NCBI RefSeq assembly: GCF_023159225.1
Contig: NC_063161.1
Coordinates: 1,266,495-1,330,494, forward strand
Origin: Perognathus longimembris pacificus
Taxonomy: Eukaryota > Chordata > Mammalia > Rodentia > Heteromyidae
Length of the DNA: 64,000 bases
Direction: 5' to 3'
The notes beneath the pieces were generated by a model that saw only the letters and a program-made list of their open reading frames with translations, made no database searches and was not told the origin of the DNA. The first letter of the stretch is position 1, and every line of letters begins with the position of its first letter. The translations under genes and the position numbers were made by a program. Shown here in pieces: positions 32,721 through 43,605 of this stretch.

Positions 32721-34829
32721 AAACCTCAGGACCACAGCCGTGAGACTCGGGTGACTCAGGGCCCCTGGAGGAGGGAAGCTTCTCCAGCCTCCGTGGACCG
32801 GAGGGCGGCGGCTTCGCTCAGCCCAGAGATCCAAACGCTCTTCTCTCTAGCAAGGAGACACGGGGTGGTACCGGCTCTCCGTCTGCGCACCCCATAGCCC
32901 AGCCCGGTGGACGTGGGCCTGACCGAGGGTCCAGGAGGCCATCGAGGGGTCTGGTGAGCGCTTTCCTCTGATTCTGTCTCTGTGGTGTCCAGAGAGCCCC
33001 GTGCCACCCCTAGACTGGCAGGAGTCCTCGTGCGATCGAGCACGCCGCAGCGTCAGGTGAAGTCACCGACGGTGTGCACACCTGCGCTGTGATGTAGAGG
33101 GGACCACGTGACAGGAGTCCACAGCCTCGGGGAGCAGTGCGTGGAAGGAGAGCGGGGACCCCGGGCCCAGGCGGGCGAGGCCTGCCCGCAGCACCCCGCA
33201 GACCTGAGGACGGAGCCAGGGGAACCCCTCGGCCTGGGCGTTTCTGATAATCAGCCTTGGATGGGCGTACACGGGGTGCACGCTGCCCCACACCCTCCGC
33301 TCCCCAGAAGAAGGAAAGTGCCGCGGCCCAGCCCCTGTGGAAGCCTAGGAACCTCAGGATGGAGGGGGGACCAGCCGGACGGAGTGGGGGGACTGCTGCC
33401 CTGCTTCCCTGCTTCCTCCGCACACCCAGCCTGCCCTCCCTGCAGCTGCCCTGGGGTTTCCGTGGGTGGGCGGTGGCTGCCCAGGGATGGACGGGGTGGG
33501 GGCGGGGTGTGGAACCTCCATGCGGCATCCGGGAAGCTGGATGGATTGGGGGCTCGGAGCGGGGCCTGGGGCCTGGCCTTGGGCTCCAGGACCTCCGGGG
33601 TGAGGCGTGGCCATCGTCTTGGGGCCTGGACCGCAGCTCGCCCTGGATGAGTGCTCAGCTGGCGTGAGGACGTGGGAGGGGGGCTGGGGGCCCCCGAGGT
33701 CCCCCGGAGGGCAGGCTGTGGCGGGGCGTCTGGGCCACAGGAAGGAGGTGCGTCCTAGACTTCCTGACAGGCAGCACCCATTCCCACTCGGGGCTCCTGG
33801 TGGGCTCGCCCCGTCCCCTGGCCACCCCGTGCTCGCTCGAGCCCAAAAGGCTGGGTCTCCTCCCCCCCCTCCTTCCGGCCCACAGGGAAGACTCGCCCTA
33901 CGGGGTCTGCGGTAATCTGCGGTGCTCCATCAGCCCCTCTTGATCCCAGCCCCTCACGGGTCCTGGGAATGGGTCGGAGCCCTGGGGGCAGGGCAGTTTG
34001 GAGGGGCTGTTGGTAATGAAAGGCTGGCCACTTGGGTTTGGTTCATGGAGGCGTCGGTCCTGAGGGCAGGCCCTGTGCCTGTGATTTATGAATGGGCAGT
34101 ACGCAGTTAACGGGCCTACATGCCAGGCCCCGCTGCCGGTCAGGGGCCTGGCTGGGTGTTGGAGGCCCCGTTACTGGGGGGCTGGCTGGGTCCCGGAGGC
34201 CCCCCGGGGTTGCTACTGTCTGCAGTCCAGGGGTTCCCCAGCCCCTCATGAGGCTCATGAAACGTGGACGCCAGTGGCATCACTCCTCCGTTGGTCATCT
34301 GCTCGGGGTCTGGGGGTCTGCCCTGCCGCTGGACACGGACACTTCTTCGGATCAGGCTGTGGTGGCGCTGGGCTCCCCGCACCTTTCCACTTCGCTCCCT
34401 GGGCAGAGGCCAGCTTCCTTCCTGCCTGTGGCCCAGGCCCCGCGGCGACAGACGCCTTTCCCTTCGGCCCGGCTCAGCGCCTCAGCCCGGCCTCGGCTCT
34501 CCGTGCACCTCTCTGTTCCTCTGCGTCCCCTTGATCCAAGGAGCGAGGCCCAAGGGGGGGTGGGCTTTGTACCCCGTCTGGGACGTAGAGCCCCCAGACA
34601 CGGCCTATCCGTTTCTGTTCTTAAGCACATCTGCGCCTCTGAGTCAGCCGAGCGCCGGCGGCCACGGGAGCCCGAGTTCCCAAACATCCGGGGACCCGGC
34701 CCTCGGGGGACGAAGCTCCCTTCCCAGTGAGCTGGAGGGACATGCTTCCTCAGAACGATCTGGAAGGCTTTCTCTCACGGAGGAGCCTGGCCCTGGGCCT
34801 GGGGAGACGCCCCAGGCCCGTGAGAGGAC
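32721..34829. other. Unique GC-rich DNA, 2.1 kb
   Basis: Overlapping open frames on both strands (up to about 210 codons) with no domain. A small AT-rich piece lies at 34,078-34,110 ('gtgatttatgaatgggcag'). Two nearly repeated GGCTGGCTGGGT...GGAGGCCCC pieces occur near 34,145-34,205. No gene is supported. Confidence 0.4.
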
Positions 34830-35158
34830 CAGGGCAGCCAGAGTGAAAACAGGAGAATCACAGAGCCCAGGCACCGAAGAAGGAAGCAGGCCAGAGAGCA
34901 AGAAGGTCAGCAGAACGCACGTCAGGGAACGGGTGCCTGGGGGGGGGGCGAGGTCGAGCGGAAAGGGGGCGATGATGGGGGAGTACGTGGGGAAGCTGCG
35001 GTCAGGGACCCACGCGCTTCCTAGAAGCGAGAAAGCGAGGGAAGGGCCGGTCAGGACGGACGGGCGGGTTGAGAAAGGGGGGACACTGATCAAGGTGCGG
35101 AGAATTCATACACTATTTTGTTAGATGGCGGCTCCTTTGCACACCTACTTTAAGATCA
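34830..35158 (+). mobile_element. Second copy of an L1 3' end
   Basis: The end (35,075-35,155) parallels 3,560-3,645: 'gacactgatcaaggtgcgg' versus 'gacattggtcaagatat', 'ttttgttagatggcggctcc' versus 'tttgttaaatggcaagtcc', and 'ctactttaagat' versus 'ctacttaaagat'. This marks the same element family at both sites. This copy is GC-shifted. The left boundary is a guess. Confidence 0.55.
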
Positions 35159-35261
35159 CTTTCCCAAGCCGTGCTTGAGGCGGCCATGGTCGGGGTCTGG
35201 TGCTCCTGAAGCTGGTGAGACAGAAAGATGAGGCACTTCCTGGGAACCGAGGGCTCATGGG

Positions 35262-36380
35262 AACTTCCACACTTCCCGTGAGCACACGTGGGGACGCCCA
35301 CACTTCCCGTGAGCACACGTGGGGACGCCCACACTTCATATCACACACACATGGGGACTTCCACACTTCTCATTGCACACACGTGAGGACGTCCACACTT
35401 CCCGTGAGCACACGTGGGGACGCCCACACTTCCCGTGAGCACACGTGGGGACGCCCACACTTCCCGTGAGCACACGTGGGGATGTCCACACTTCCCGTGA
35501 GCACACGTGGGGACATCCACACTTCCCGTGAGCACACGTGGGGACGCCCACACTTCCCGTGAGCACACGTGGGGACGCCCACACTTCCCGTGAGTACACA
35601 TGGGGATGTCCACACTTCCCGTGAGCACACGTGGGGATGTCCACACTTCCCGTGAGCACACGTGGGGACATCCACACTTCCCGTGAGCACATGTGGGGAC
35701 GCCCACACTTCCCGTGAGCACATGTGGGGACGCCCACACTTCCCGTGAGCACATGTGGGGACGCCCACACTTCATATCACACACACGTGGGGACGCCCAC
35801 ACTTCATATCACACACACGTGGGGACGCCCACACTTCATATCACACACACGTGGGGACGCCCACACTTCCCATCACACACACGTGAGGACGTCCACACTT
35901 CCCATTGCACACATGTGGGGACGTCCACACTTCCCATTGCACATGTGGGGATGCCCACACTTCCCATGAGACACACGTGGGGACGCCCACACTTCCCATT
36001 GCACACATGTGGGGACGTCCACACTTCCCACTGCACACATGTGGGGACGCCCACACTTCCCATTGCACACATGTGGGGACGTCCACACTTCCCATTGCAC
36101 ACATGTGGGGACGTCCACCTTCCTGTCGCAAACACGTGAGGACGTCCACACTTCCCATGAGCACACTTGGGGACTTCCACACATCCCATGAGACACACGT
36201 GGGGACGCCCACACTTCCCATGAGCACACGTGGGGACGTCCACACTTCCCATCGCACACACGTGGGGACGCCCACACTTCCCATGAGACACACGTGGGGA
36301 TGCCCACACTTCCTGTCACACACACGGGGACGTCCACACTTCCTGTCACACACACGGGGACGTCCACACTTCCCATCACA
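35262..36380. repeat. 31-bp minisatellite carrying CACGTG, about 36 copies
   Basis: Unit 31 bp: CACACTTCCCGTGAGCACAC, then GTGGGGACGCC. The period was checked (35,401 to 35,432). The left half uses GTGAGCACACGTGG and the right half mainly CACACACGTGG, CATTGCACACATGTGG or CATGAGACACACGTGG. CACGTG is present in most units and CATGTG in some. All frames stay open but encode only Cys/His/Thr-rich repeats. Confidence 0.95.
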
Positions 36381-36449
36381 GCCCGTGTGAGCTCCCGGGG
36401 CTCTGACTTCTGCTCCCCGTCTCTCTGCTTCTCACAGGCCTCTCGGATC

Positions 36450-36615
36450 ATGCCCCATGAACAAGGCATTCATTCCACAATTAATGAGCAACAACCTCCC
36501 ACGAAATTCCACCCCCCCCCCCCCCCGCGCTGCCCGTCCTCAGATGCCAAGTGTTCAGGAACCAGATTAGTCGGCAACGGCTCTTCCTGCTCATGAAGTG
36601 CACACATCTAAGTGT
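36450..36615. promoter_or_regulatory. Small candidate enhancer fragment
   Basis: Between two arrays, with GGCATTCATTCCACAATTAATG (read as GGCATTCATTCC and ACAATTAATGAGC), ACGAAATTCC and GAACCAGATTAGTCGG. A C-run of about 15 lies near 36,513-36,527. AT-rich by local standards, no frame and no repeat match. Confidence 0.28.
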
Positions 36616-36800
36616 TCAACACGTTCCGGAGTCTGCACCCGTCCCCTCTCCCCGCGAGACAGAGGCCCGGAAGGGGCTTGGAGTTGGCCAGAGGAGCCTC
36701 GGAGAGCCACGGGCACAGCTGCTGCCGGCCTGCGAGCCCCCTGCAGGGAGCCCCTGTGGTCTGGCGGCCTTGCCTCTGTGGCCCAGGCTGCCCCGCGCTG

Positions 36801-37225
36801 TGTGCGGGCACCGGCGGGCGTGAGGGCCCACGGCGCCCCTGTGTGCGGGCACCGGCGGGCGTGAGGGTCCACGGCACCCCTGTGGGCGGGCACCGGCGGG
36901 CGTGAGGGCCCACGGCGCCCCTGTGTGCGGGCACCGGCGGGCGTGAGGGCCCACGGCGCCCCTGTGGGCGGGCACCGGCGGGCGTGAGGGCCCACGGCGC
37001 CCCTGTGGGCGGGCACCGGCGGGCGTGAGGGCCCACGGCGCCCCTGTGTGCGGGCACCGCGGGCGTGAGGGCCCACGGCACCCCTGTGGGCGGGCACCGG
37101 CGGGCGTGAGGGCCCACGGCACCCCTGTGGGCGGGCACCGGCGGGCGTGAGGGCCCACGGCACCCCTGTGTGCGGGCACTGGCGGGCGTGAGGGCCCACG
37201 GCGCCCCTGTGTGCGGGCACTGGCG
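36801..37225. repeat. 41-bp GC-rich minisatellite, about 10 copies
   Basis: Unit 41 bp: GGGCACCGGCGGGCGTGAGG, GCCCACGGCGCCCCTGTGTG, C. GTGTGC/GTGGGC and GGCGCC/GGCACC variants occur. The period was checked (36,851 to 36,892). Several CpGs per unit. Confidence 0.95.
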
Positions 37226-39279
37226 TGAAGTCCACAACATCCTGGTCTGGGGGTCCCCCGCGTGCCAGGAAAGGGCTCTGCCTGTTCTTCGCCCACCAGT
37301 GTGCCCTGTGCGCCCTGCGTCCTCCCGCTGCTCCCTCCACGAGGCCCGAGAGGCGGCAGCTGCCCACAGGAGGGGCGGGAGCAGCGCCGAGCCCGTTCCT
37401 CCTGCTGCCCGCCGGGCGGGGTGATTAGCACAGCAGGCTCACGGGCCCCACGGCGGGCAGGGCCCCGGCCACTGAACATCCCCTCTGGGTCCTGGGGAAG
37501 CGGCCGCGCTTGGCAACTCCCCCTCCCGGGCCAGCCCGGGGGGGGCGGTGCCCTCCCCCCTCCTGACGTTGGGTCCGGGGGGCTGAGTTGCTGCTCGGGA
37601 CCGGGCTTGCGTGGGGCCCTGGGCGGGGCCGTGGGGGCTGAATGTGTGTGTGCGATGGCAGGCAGAGGAGACAGAGGCGGCCTCATGAAGCAGGGTGCAC
37701 CGTGGCACCCTGACTGCTGAGGAAGCCGCTGTCCAGGGTGCTGACAACTCCCCAGGTCCGCTGGCGGCGAAGGGGGCGAAGGGGTTCCCTGAGGTTTACT
37801 CCCTTCTCAGTGGACAGTTCCCCTCCTCGCACTCTGACCCCGGGGCTGCTGGGAATTCTCATGTCGGGCCCATTTCCGGCTTCACGTTCCCCGGCACTCG
37901 TGCCTACTGACGCCTTCAGTGGGCGTAGTCCCGCCGTGAACCCTCAGGCCCGTGGGTGTTCAGATACCTTGGTGACGTGTGGCTCTCTGCCCAAGGTGAC
38001 CGGCAGCCGGGACACGGGCCCCGTGCGGGAAGAGACACCGTGAGGATTCGTCCCGCTCCCTGAACTCGCTTCTTGGGCCGCTCGCTGGGTCTGCGCACAA
38101 CGTGCCTTGGGTGTACAAAATGCCGCGGTGTTTATTTCATTTCCCAGGATGCTTTGCCCTTAGCTGGCGAGGCCAGGCGCCCACGGCCCCGCCACCCGCA
38201 AGCGGGGCTTCCGTGCAGTCCGTCCTGCGTCCCACAGGTGCCTCTGGAACCTTCCACCCTCGAGGGGCGCCTGGCAGGCCTGGGCCTGGGTGTCCTCTGC
38301 CCTGGGGGCCGCCCTGCTATCCCCAGCCACCCCCCCCCCCCCGTGGCCGGCGCCCTGGGTTCTCAGTTCTTCCGTGAGGCCTGTGTACGGGGTCTGTGGT
38401 TGAGGATGGGCTTGGGGCCCCATCAACCGGTCACAGTGAAGATGCCTTGACTGTCTCCACCTTCTGAAGGCAGGGCGTCGTGGCTGGGCCTCGTGGTCAC
38501 GGCCGCCCACGGCGTGGGTGCCGGGCGGAGGTTCTCTGGGAGGAGTGGAAGGCGGAGGCGGAGGCCCACGCGCCTTCTGCAGAGCACGCCGCACCCGCGC
38601 CACGCGGGAAGCCAGGCGCGGGGCGCAGAGGGCGCGCGCGGAGAGCCGCTCCCCATGCCCTTGAGCAGGCCAGGACCTTCCTTCCCACCTCACCCCTGTT
38701 GGTCCCGGGAGGGGGGAGACGGGGGACAGCAGCAGACCGGAGGCCCGGGCACCAGAGGCAGAGCTCAGCAGCTCAGCAGGGGATTCTGCTGAGGATGAGG
38801 GCGGGGCACTCCCGGGGCCCCGGAAGGGGCGGGGGGCCGCGGCCACCTCCTTGCTCCGCTGCTCCGCGATGCAGGTGTCGGGGGATTTCCTTTGCTTCTG
38901 CCATGATGTGCATGTGGAACACAACAGGGCCAGTTGGCCACGGCCTGGAGCCTCAGAAATGGTGAGGAAAGCACTCCTCTTGGGCGTAGACGCAGCGTCT
39001 CGGGCCTTTTGCTTGGTGGTGGTGAGCTGACCAAGGAGCCCCTCAGGTGGGTGTGGGGGCTGCCAGGCCAGCTCTGCTCTCGGCCTCCCTTCCCCCTTCC
39101 CGTCTCCCTGCTGGCTCCCCTGACGCCCAGCGGGGGCGTGCACTGGGTCTGCGGGTAGCAGAGGCCCCCGCCTGGCGCCTGGAGCTCCGCCCGGCTGGGC
39201 TCTGGCTCCCGGTCCTGCTCCCCGCTGCAGCCCAGCTTTGAAGGTCTTCATCCTCCCCACTAGATGGCCCAGGGAGCCC
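37226..39279. other. Unique GC-rich DNA, 2 kb
   Basis: Includes a small AT-rich piece at 38,105-38,165 and CpG-rich sequence at 38,480-38,720. A 366-codon minus frame (38,160-39,260) has no domain and overlaps plus frames. C-runs lie at 38,330-38,341. No gene is supported. Confidence 0.4.
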
Positions 39280-39730
39280 CGCGGAGCTCGGTGTTTACTA
39301 ACGACTTAATAGACTCCCGGCCAGGAGTTTCAGGAGGCTCCTGGGCCACCGGGAAGCGTGAAGCCTTGAAATAAGCCGCGGCTGCCGGCCCCGTGCCTGG
39401 CTGATGACGTCCTGCAAGGGCGGTCACGCTTAATGAGGGACCCCGGCCACCGATGGCGGGCTGGCCGGCGCGCGGGAAGCAACGCGGATCGTGCTGTAAT
39501 ATCATTTTATTCCACTTGGGTTCATGTTAATAAGTGATGAGCAGCCCTCGTGCGCGAGGAGAAATGGGAAGCTAATGGCCGAATGCGAGGTGGCGACGGC
39601 CCCTCTTGCCCACCGCGCCGTGGCGCGCCGCGAGGAGCTGATTTCACATTTAGCAAATTGGATGACGGGGAGCGGCTGGGCCCGCCGCGGGCCGACGCCC
39701 TCGCCCTTCCTTTGTCTCATTTGTGCGAAG
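39280..39730. promoter_or_regulatory. Candidate enhancer island
   Basis: Mixed composition with GTTTACTAACGACTTAATAG, CACGCTTAATGAGGG, CTGTAATATCATTTTATTCC, CATGTTAATAAGTGATGAG, GGAAGCTAATGGCCG and GATTTCACATTTAGC. Homeodomain-type cores are spread over 450 bp, with CpG-rich stretches between. A 140-codon minus frame overlaps it but has no domain. The role is inferred. Confidence 0.35.
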
Positions 39731-41482
39731 GATTCGGGAGGGGCTGGTGGGCAGCGCCTCCCCCCGGGGCCCTGGGGCTCAGGCCAGGAGTCTCTCCAGC
39801 CCGGTGACGGGGGCAGGGGTGGGGGCGGCCGTGGGGAGGAGGGCGGGGCTCCCAGCCCTGGGTCCCGGCCTGGCCGCCCCCTCTGCACCTCGTGTCCGGG
39901 CTGATCTCTGCCCGGCAGGGGCACGGGACCCCGAGGGCTCCGGGGTTACGGGAGCAGATGGGGCCGTTCTCGGTGTCGGCCATCGTTACCGCCGCGAAAC
40001 AGGAAAATCCAAGTCCACCTTCCACCCCGCGGCCGGTGCTGGGTGGTGGTGGCCCTGGGTCTCACTGCAGGGGCGTCTCCCACCAGAGCCCGCCCCCGGG
40101 CCCCCCAGGGCGGTCTGGCTCCTCCCGCTGGTGTGGCTTTCACGGTCACCTCCTGCAACTGGGGTTCCTCAGGTCCACTTGGCCTAGTGCTCCCCATCTC
40201 TTGAGCGCGGTGCATGGGTCTTCTCTCAGCTCTGCGCCAGCGGTCGGGGGGAGGGCCTGGGATCTGGCTGGCCGGGACCCACCTCACAGCTCCCCAATCC
40301 CTGGGAGGGGTGCTCCGGCGGTTCTGCAGCCGGGTGGCTGTGGGGGGGCCCTGGCAGAACCCCCGGTCTCAACCCCACGTGGACAGGACATGCCTGCCCC
40401 TGGGTGTTACGGTCAGAGCCGGCGGCAGCTCTCGGGTTCTCTGTAGTGGAGAATCTGCCCGGACTCTGCCCTCCGCACTCCGCAGGGCCTGCCGGGCAGG
40501 GCGGGTGCCAGGCTGGGCCAAGGGCAAAGCCCCAGTGCTCAGGGCCCGTGAGGAGCCGGGCCGGGGTCGCACCCTGGGGCGGAGAACCTGGCTGCTCCGG
40601 GCACCTCCGGCTCCAGGCTCCGGGAGAGGCGGGAGCCCGGCAGGTCCTTGCGGGCTCTGCTTGTCCAGGAGGGAGGCGCTGCCGCTTGTCCCCTGGCTGC
40701 CGTTGTCAAGAGCGGGACAGTGGCAGGCAGCGCACAGCCGCCGCCTCACCGGGCTCCTCCTCGTGTCTCCTGCCCCCCAGCCGCCGGGGGCGGGGTGCAC
40801 CCGCGATCCAGGGACTCTGGGTTGTGGGCCAACCCTTACCCAGGACTCCAGAGAACCTTCCAGGCCCAGGAACAGTGTGGACAGTCACCAGCCTGGCCTG
40901 CCGTGGTCGCTGCGGACAGCTCGGCTGGCTGCCCCTGCTGAGTGAGCTCCCTGGGGGTGCCTGGGCTCCCCACAGCCACGGGGCTGGGAGACGCCCGCCA
41001 GTCAGACGCAGCATGGCGCCAAGGCTCGACCCCCAGGGCAGCTCCTCTCTGCAGGGCGGACCAGGCCAGGCCACGCTTCAGCCTAATCCACGCCTTCCAC
41101 GCCCCTGTGCCCACTTGCTCTTCTGCCAGCGGGAAGGGCAGCCAGCAGCGCCACCCTCCCCCCATCTGTAGAGGAGGAGGAGGAAGAGGAGGGGCCAGGC
41201 CCAGCTTGTCACCCTCCCTCCCTCCCTCCCCTCCCCCTCCCCCTCTTCCCCCTCCTCTCCTTCCCCTCCTGGTCCAGATGACCTTTCCTAGGGCCCTGAT
41301 TCCCAGCCTGTCAAACCCAGGCAGGTCAGCCCTGGAGGTCAGCCACTCCTCGCTAGGAAGAGACAATGAACCACTCGGACTCAAGCAGCGTTTCGCCTTT
41401 CATTTAACCGGAATCTGAGGACGGGCTTTCCCTTGCAGTAGAAGAGCTGGAGCGGGGGCTGCACAAGATGGGACTTCCATGC
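39731..41482. other. Unique GC-rich DNA, 1.75 kb
   Basis: Overlapping GC-rich frames on both strands with no domain. A CCTCCC-type pyrimidine tract lies at 41,208-41,270. No gene or family is recognised. Confidence 0.4.
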
Positions 41483-42150
41483 TGAGGGCTTCCTGAGTGG
41501 GCGCACCTGCAGACCCGTGGTCAGGGCCTTCCTGAGTGGGCGCACCTGCAGGCCTGCGTGGCCAGGGCCTTCCTGAGTGGGCGCACCTGCAGGCCTGCAT
41601 GGCCAGGGCCTTCCTGAGTGGGTGAACCTGCAGGCCTGCGTGGCCAGGGCCTTCCTGAGTGGGCGCACCTGCAGGCCTGTGGTCAGGGCTTCCTGAGTGG
41701 GTGCACCTGCAGGCCTGCATGGTCAGGGCCTTCCTGAGTGGGCGCACCTGCAGACCCGTGGCCAGGGCCTTCCTGAGTGGGTGCACCTGCAGGCCTGCGT
41801 GGTCAGGGCCTTCCTGAGTGGGCGCACCTGCAGGCCTGTGGTCAGGGCCTTCCTGAGTGGGTGCACCTGCAGGCCCGTGGCCAGGGCCTTCCTGAGTGGG
41901 TGCACCTGCAGGCCCGTGGCCAGGGCCTTCCTGAGTGGGTGCACCTGCAGGCCCGTGGCCAGGGCCTTCCTGAGTGGGCGCACCTGCAGGCCCGTGGCCA
42001 GGGCCTTCCTGAGTGGGTGCACCTGCAGGCCCGTGGCCAGGGCCTTCCTGAGTGGGCGCACCTGCAGGCCCGTGGCCAGGGCCTTCCTGAGTGGGCACGC
42101 CGGCAGGCCCATGGTCAGGGCCTTCCTGAGTGGGCGCACCTGCAGGCCGG
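41483..42150. repeat. 39-bp minisatellite, about 17 copies
   Basis: Unit 39 bp: CTTCCTGAGTGGGCGCACCT, GCAGGCCCGTGGCCAGGGC. The period was checked (41,881 to 41,920). The left part has several length variants; the right part is more uniform. Each unit has an E-box-like CACCTG and GTGGGCG or GTGGGTG. Open frames on both strands are by-products. Confidence 0.95.
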
Positions 42151-42995
42151 GCCCTCGGTTGGTCTGTCAGGAACGTGTTCAGGCTGCAGAATGAGGCAGC
42201 AGCACAGGGCTGGCACCAGGGGGGCCACCCTGCCGACCACTGGGAGCCACAGGAGAATTCGGGCACAGCGGGGGGCTGTTAAAACAGCACATTGAAGGCC
42301 CTTCAGGACACTGCCCATTAGAGGGGGACCCCCCAATGCCCACCTGCTCCTCCCACAGAAGGCGGGACTCCCGGGCACACACACACAGAGGTGACAGGGA
42401 GGCTGGCCTGCGGGGCCGGCCCCCTGTCCCATTCCACTCCCCACACCCCACGCCCGGTGTAACCCCAGTGGATACTAGGAGGAGGGGCCTAGGCACCCAA
42501 GTGCAGGGCCCCCCAGCTGCTGGCTTCCCTTCACCACAGAGGGGTCTCAGAGCTGCGGGCTGGGGACCTTCCCTTCACCCCACACCTCCACACGGGGGCT
42601 GGCTTTGCTCCCATCTTGGGGAGGAGCCCGCCCTGAACACTTAGGGGACAGACATGTGCTTGAATGGCGGTTTGGGTCCACGGAAGGATGGGGCGATGAC
42701 AACTGTGGGTGGGAAAGCCATCTTGGTGGATGACGTCAGGAGTCACACGATCGGATTGGTCAGCCTAGCCGCTCGGAGGGGCTGCCGGGAGCCCCCAGGG
42801 CCCACCAGCCGGGAGAAGGAGCCAGCGCGGGGCCAGCGCGAGCCCCACCGCCCACAGGGCAGCCCGTCCCTGAAGGAGCCCAACAGGTGGAGAGTCGCGA
42901 GGGGCCCCGGGCCCTCCCCGGACAGGGCCTCCCGGCCCTCGCTGCGGTGTGGGCAGAGCGGGCGGTGAAGCCCACCGGTGCGCCCCAGAGCAGGG
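42151..42995. other. Unique DNA
   Basis: No repeat family or exon recognised. CACACACACAC near 42,378. GC-rich. Confidence 0.35.
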
Positions 42996-43605
42996 AGCCC
43001 TCGTGCTCGGGGCTGCGGCAGGAGGAAGCCCGAGTCGCCACGGTAATTAACGGTGAGCCTTGCAAAGCGGGGAGGAGGCCAAGGCCAGGAAAGGAGGAGG
43101 GCCTCCGGGAGGAAGGTCATCTGGGTGTGCGCGCGCGTGTGCACGCGAGTGCACACGTGTAGGATGAAATATACAGCTCCGCGGGCCATCACGGCTCCCT
43201 CTAACCATGCCTGCTGCTTTTTATTTATAAAACATATAATTGCACATGTTTAAGTTTTATACAATTCATTAAAGCGAGGACGGTAAGTGCTTTCCGATAA
43301 TTAAAATGCAGACAGGCCCATTCTTAGACTGGAGGCCATGAATAAAAGTGACACTTCGCCAATTGCACCTCGCCGGGTCACCGTTTAGCCGCAGCGACGC
43401 GGACACCTCTCAGGTAATTGATTGCTGCTTGCTGGGGAAAAACAAATGCAGGATGAGCTGATTTTATTGCTACTTATTACGCTTCATTTTAGCATGGAAA
43501 TTGGGGCTTCAAATGGAACAACAAGTTAGCCCATGGGTAGTGGAAATAAGCAGAATTTAAAAAATATATTTCAGAAAGGTCCGAGGGTAGGGCTCGGCGT
43601 GACCT
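42996..43605. promoter_or_regulatory. Candidate conserved enhancer island
   Basis: Rich in HOX/homeodomain-type words: CGGTAATTAACGG (43,040), TTTATTTATAAAACATATAA (43,218), TTCATTAAAGCG, CCGATAATTAAAATGC, CCATGAATAAAAGTG, CGCCAATTGCACC, CAGGTAATTGATTGC, TTTTATTGCTACTTATTACG and TTTAGCATGG. It has no resemblance to L1 or SINE and no frame. A CG/TG microsatellite-like piece lies at 43,125-43,165. One of the two best enhancer candidates in the window. Confidence 0.45.

Noticed and set aside
38865..38975. Possible MaLR LTR fragment ('tttgcttctgccatgatg')
   Set aside because: The match is one short phrase; the rest did not follow the family order.
38160..39260. 366-codon minus frame
   Set aside because: Low-complexity composition and no recognisable domain; interrupted by no sign of exon structure but also by no support for coding.
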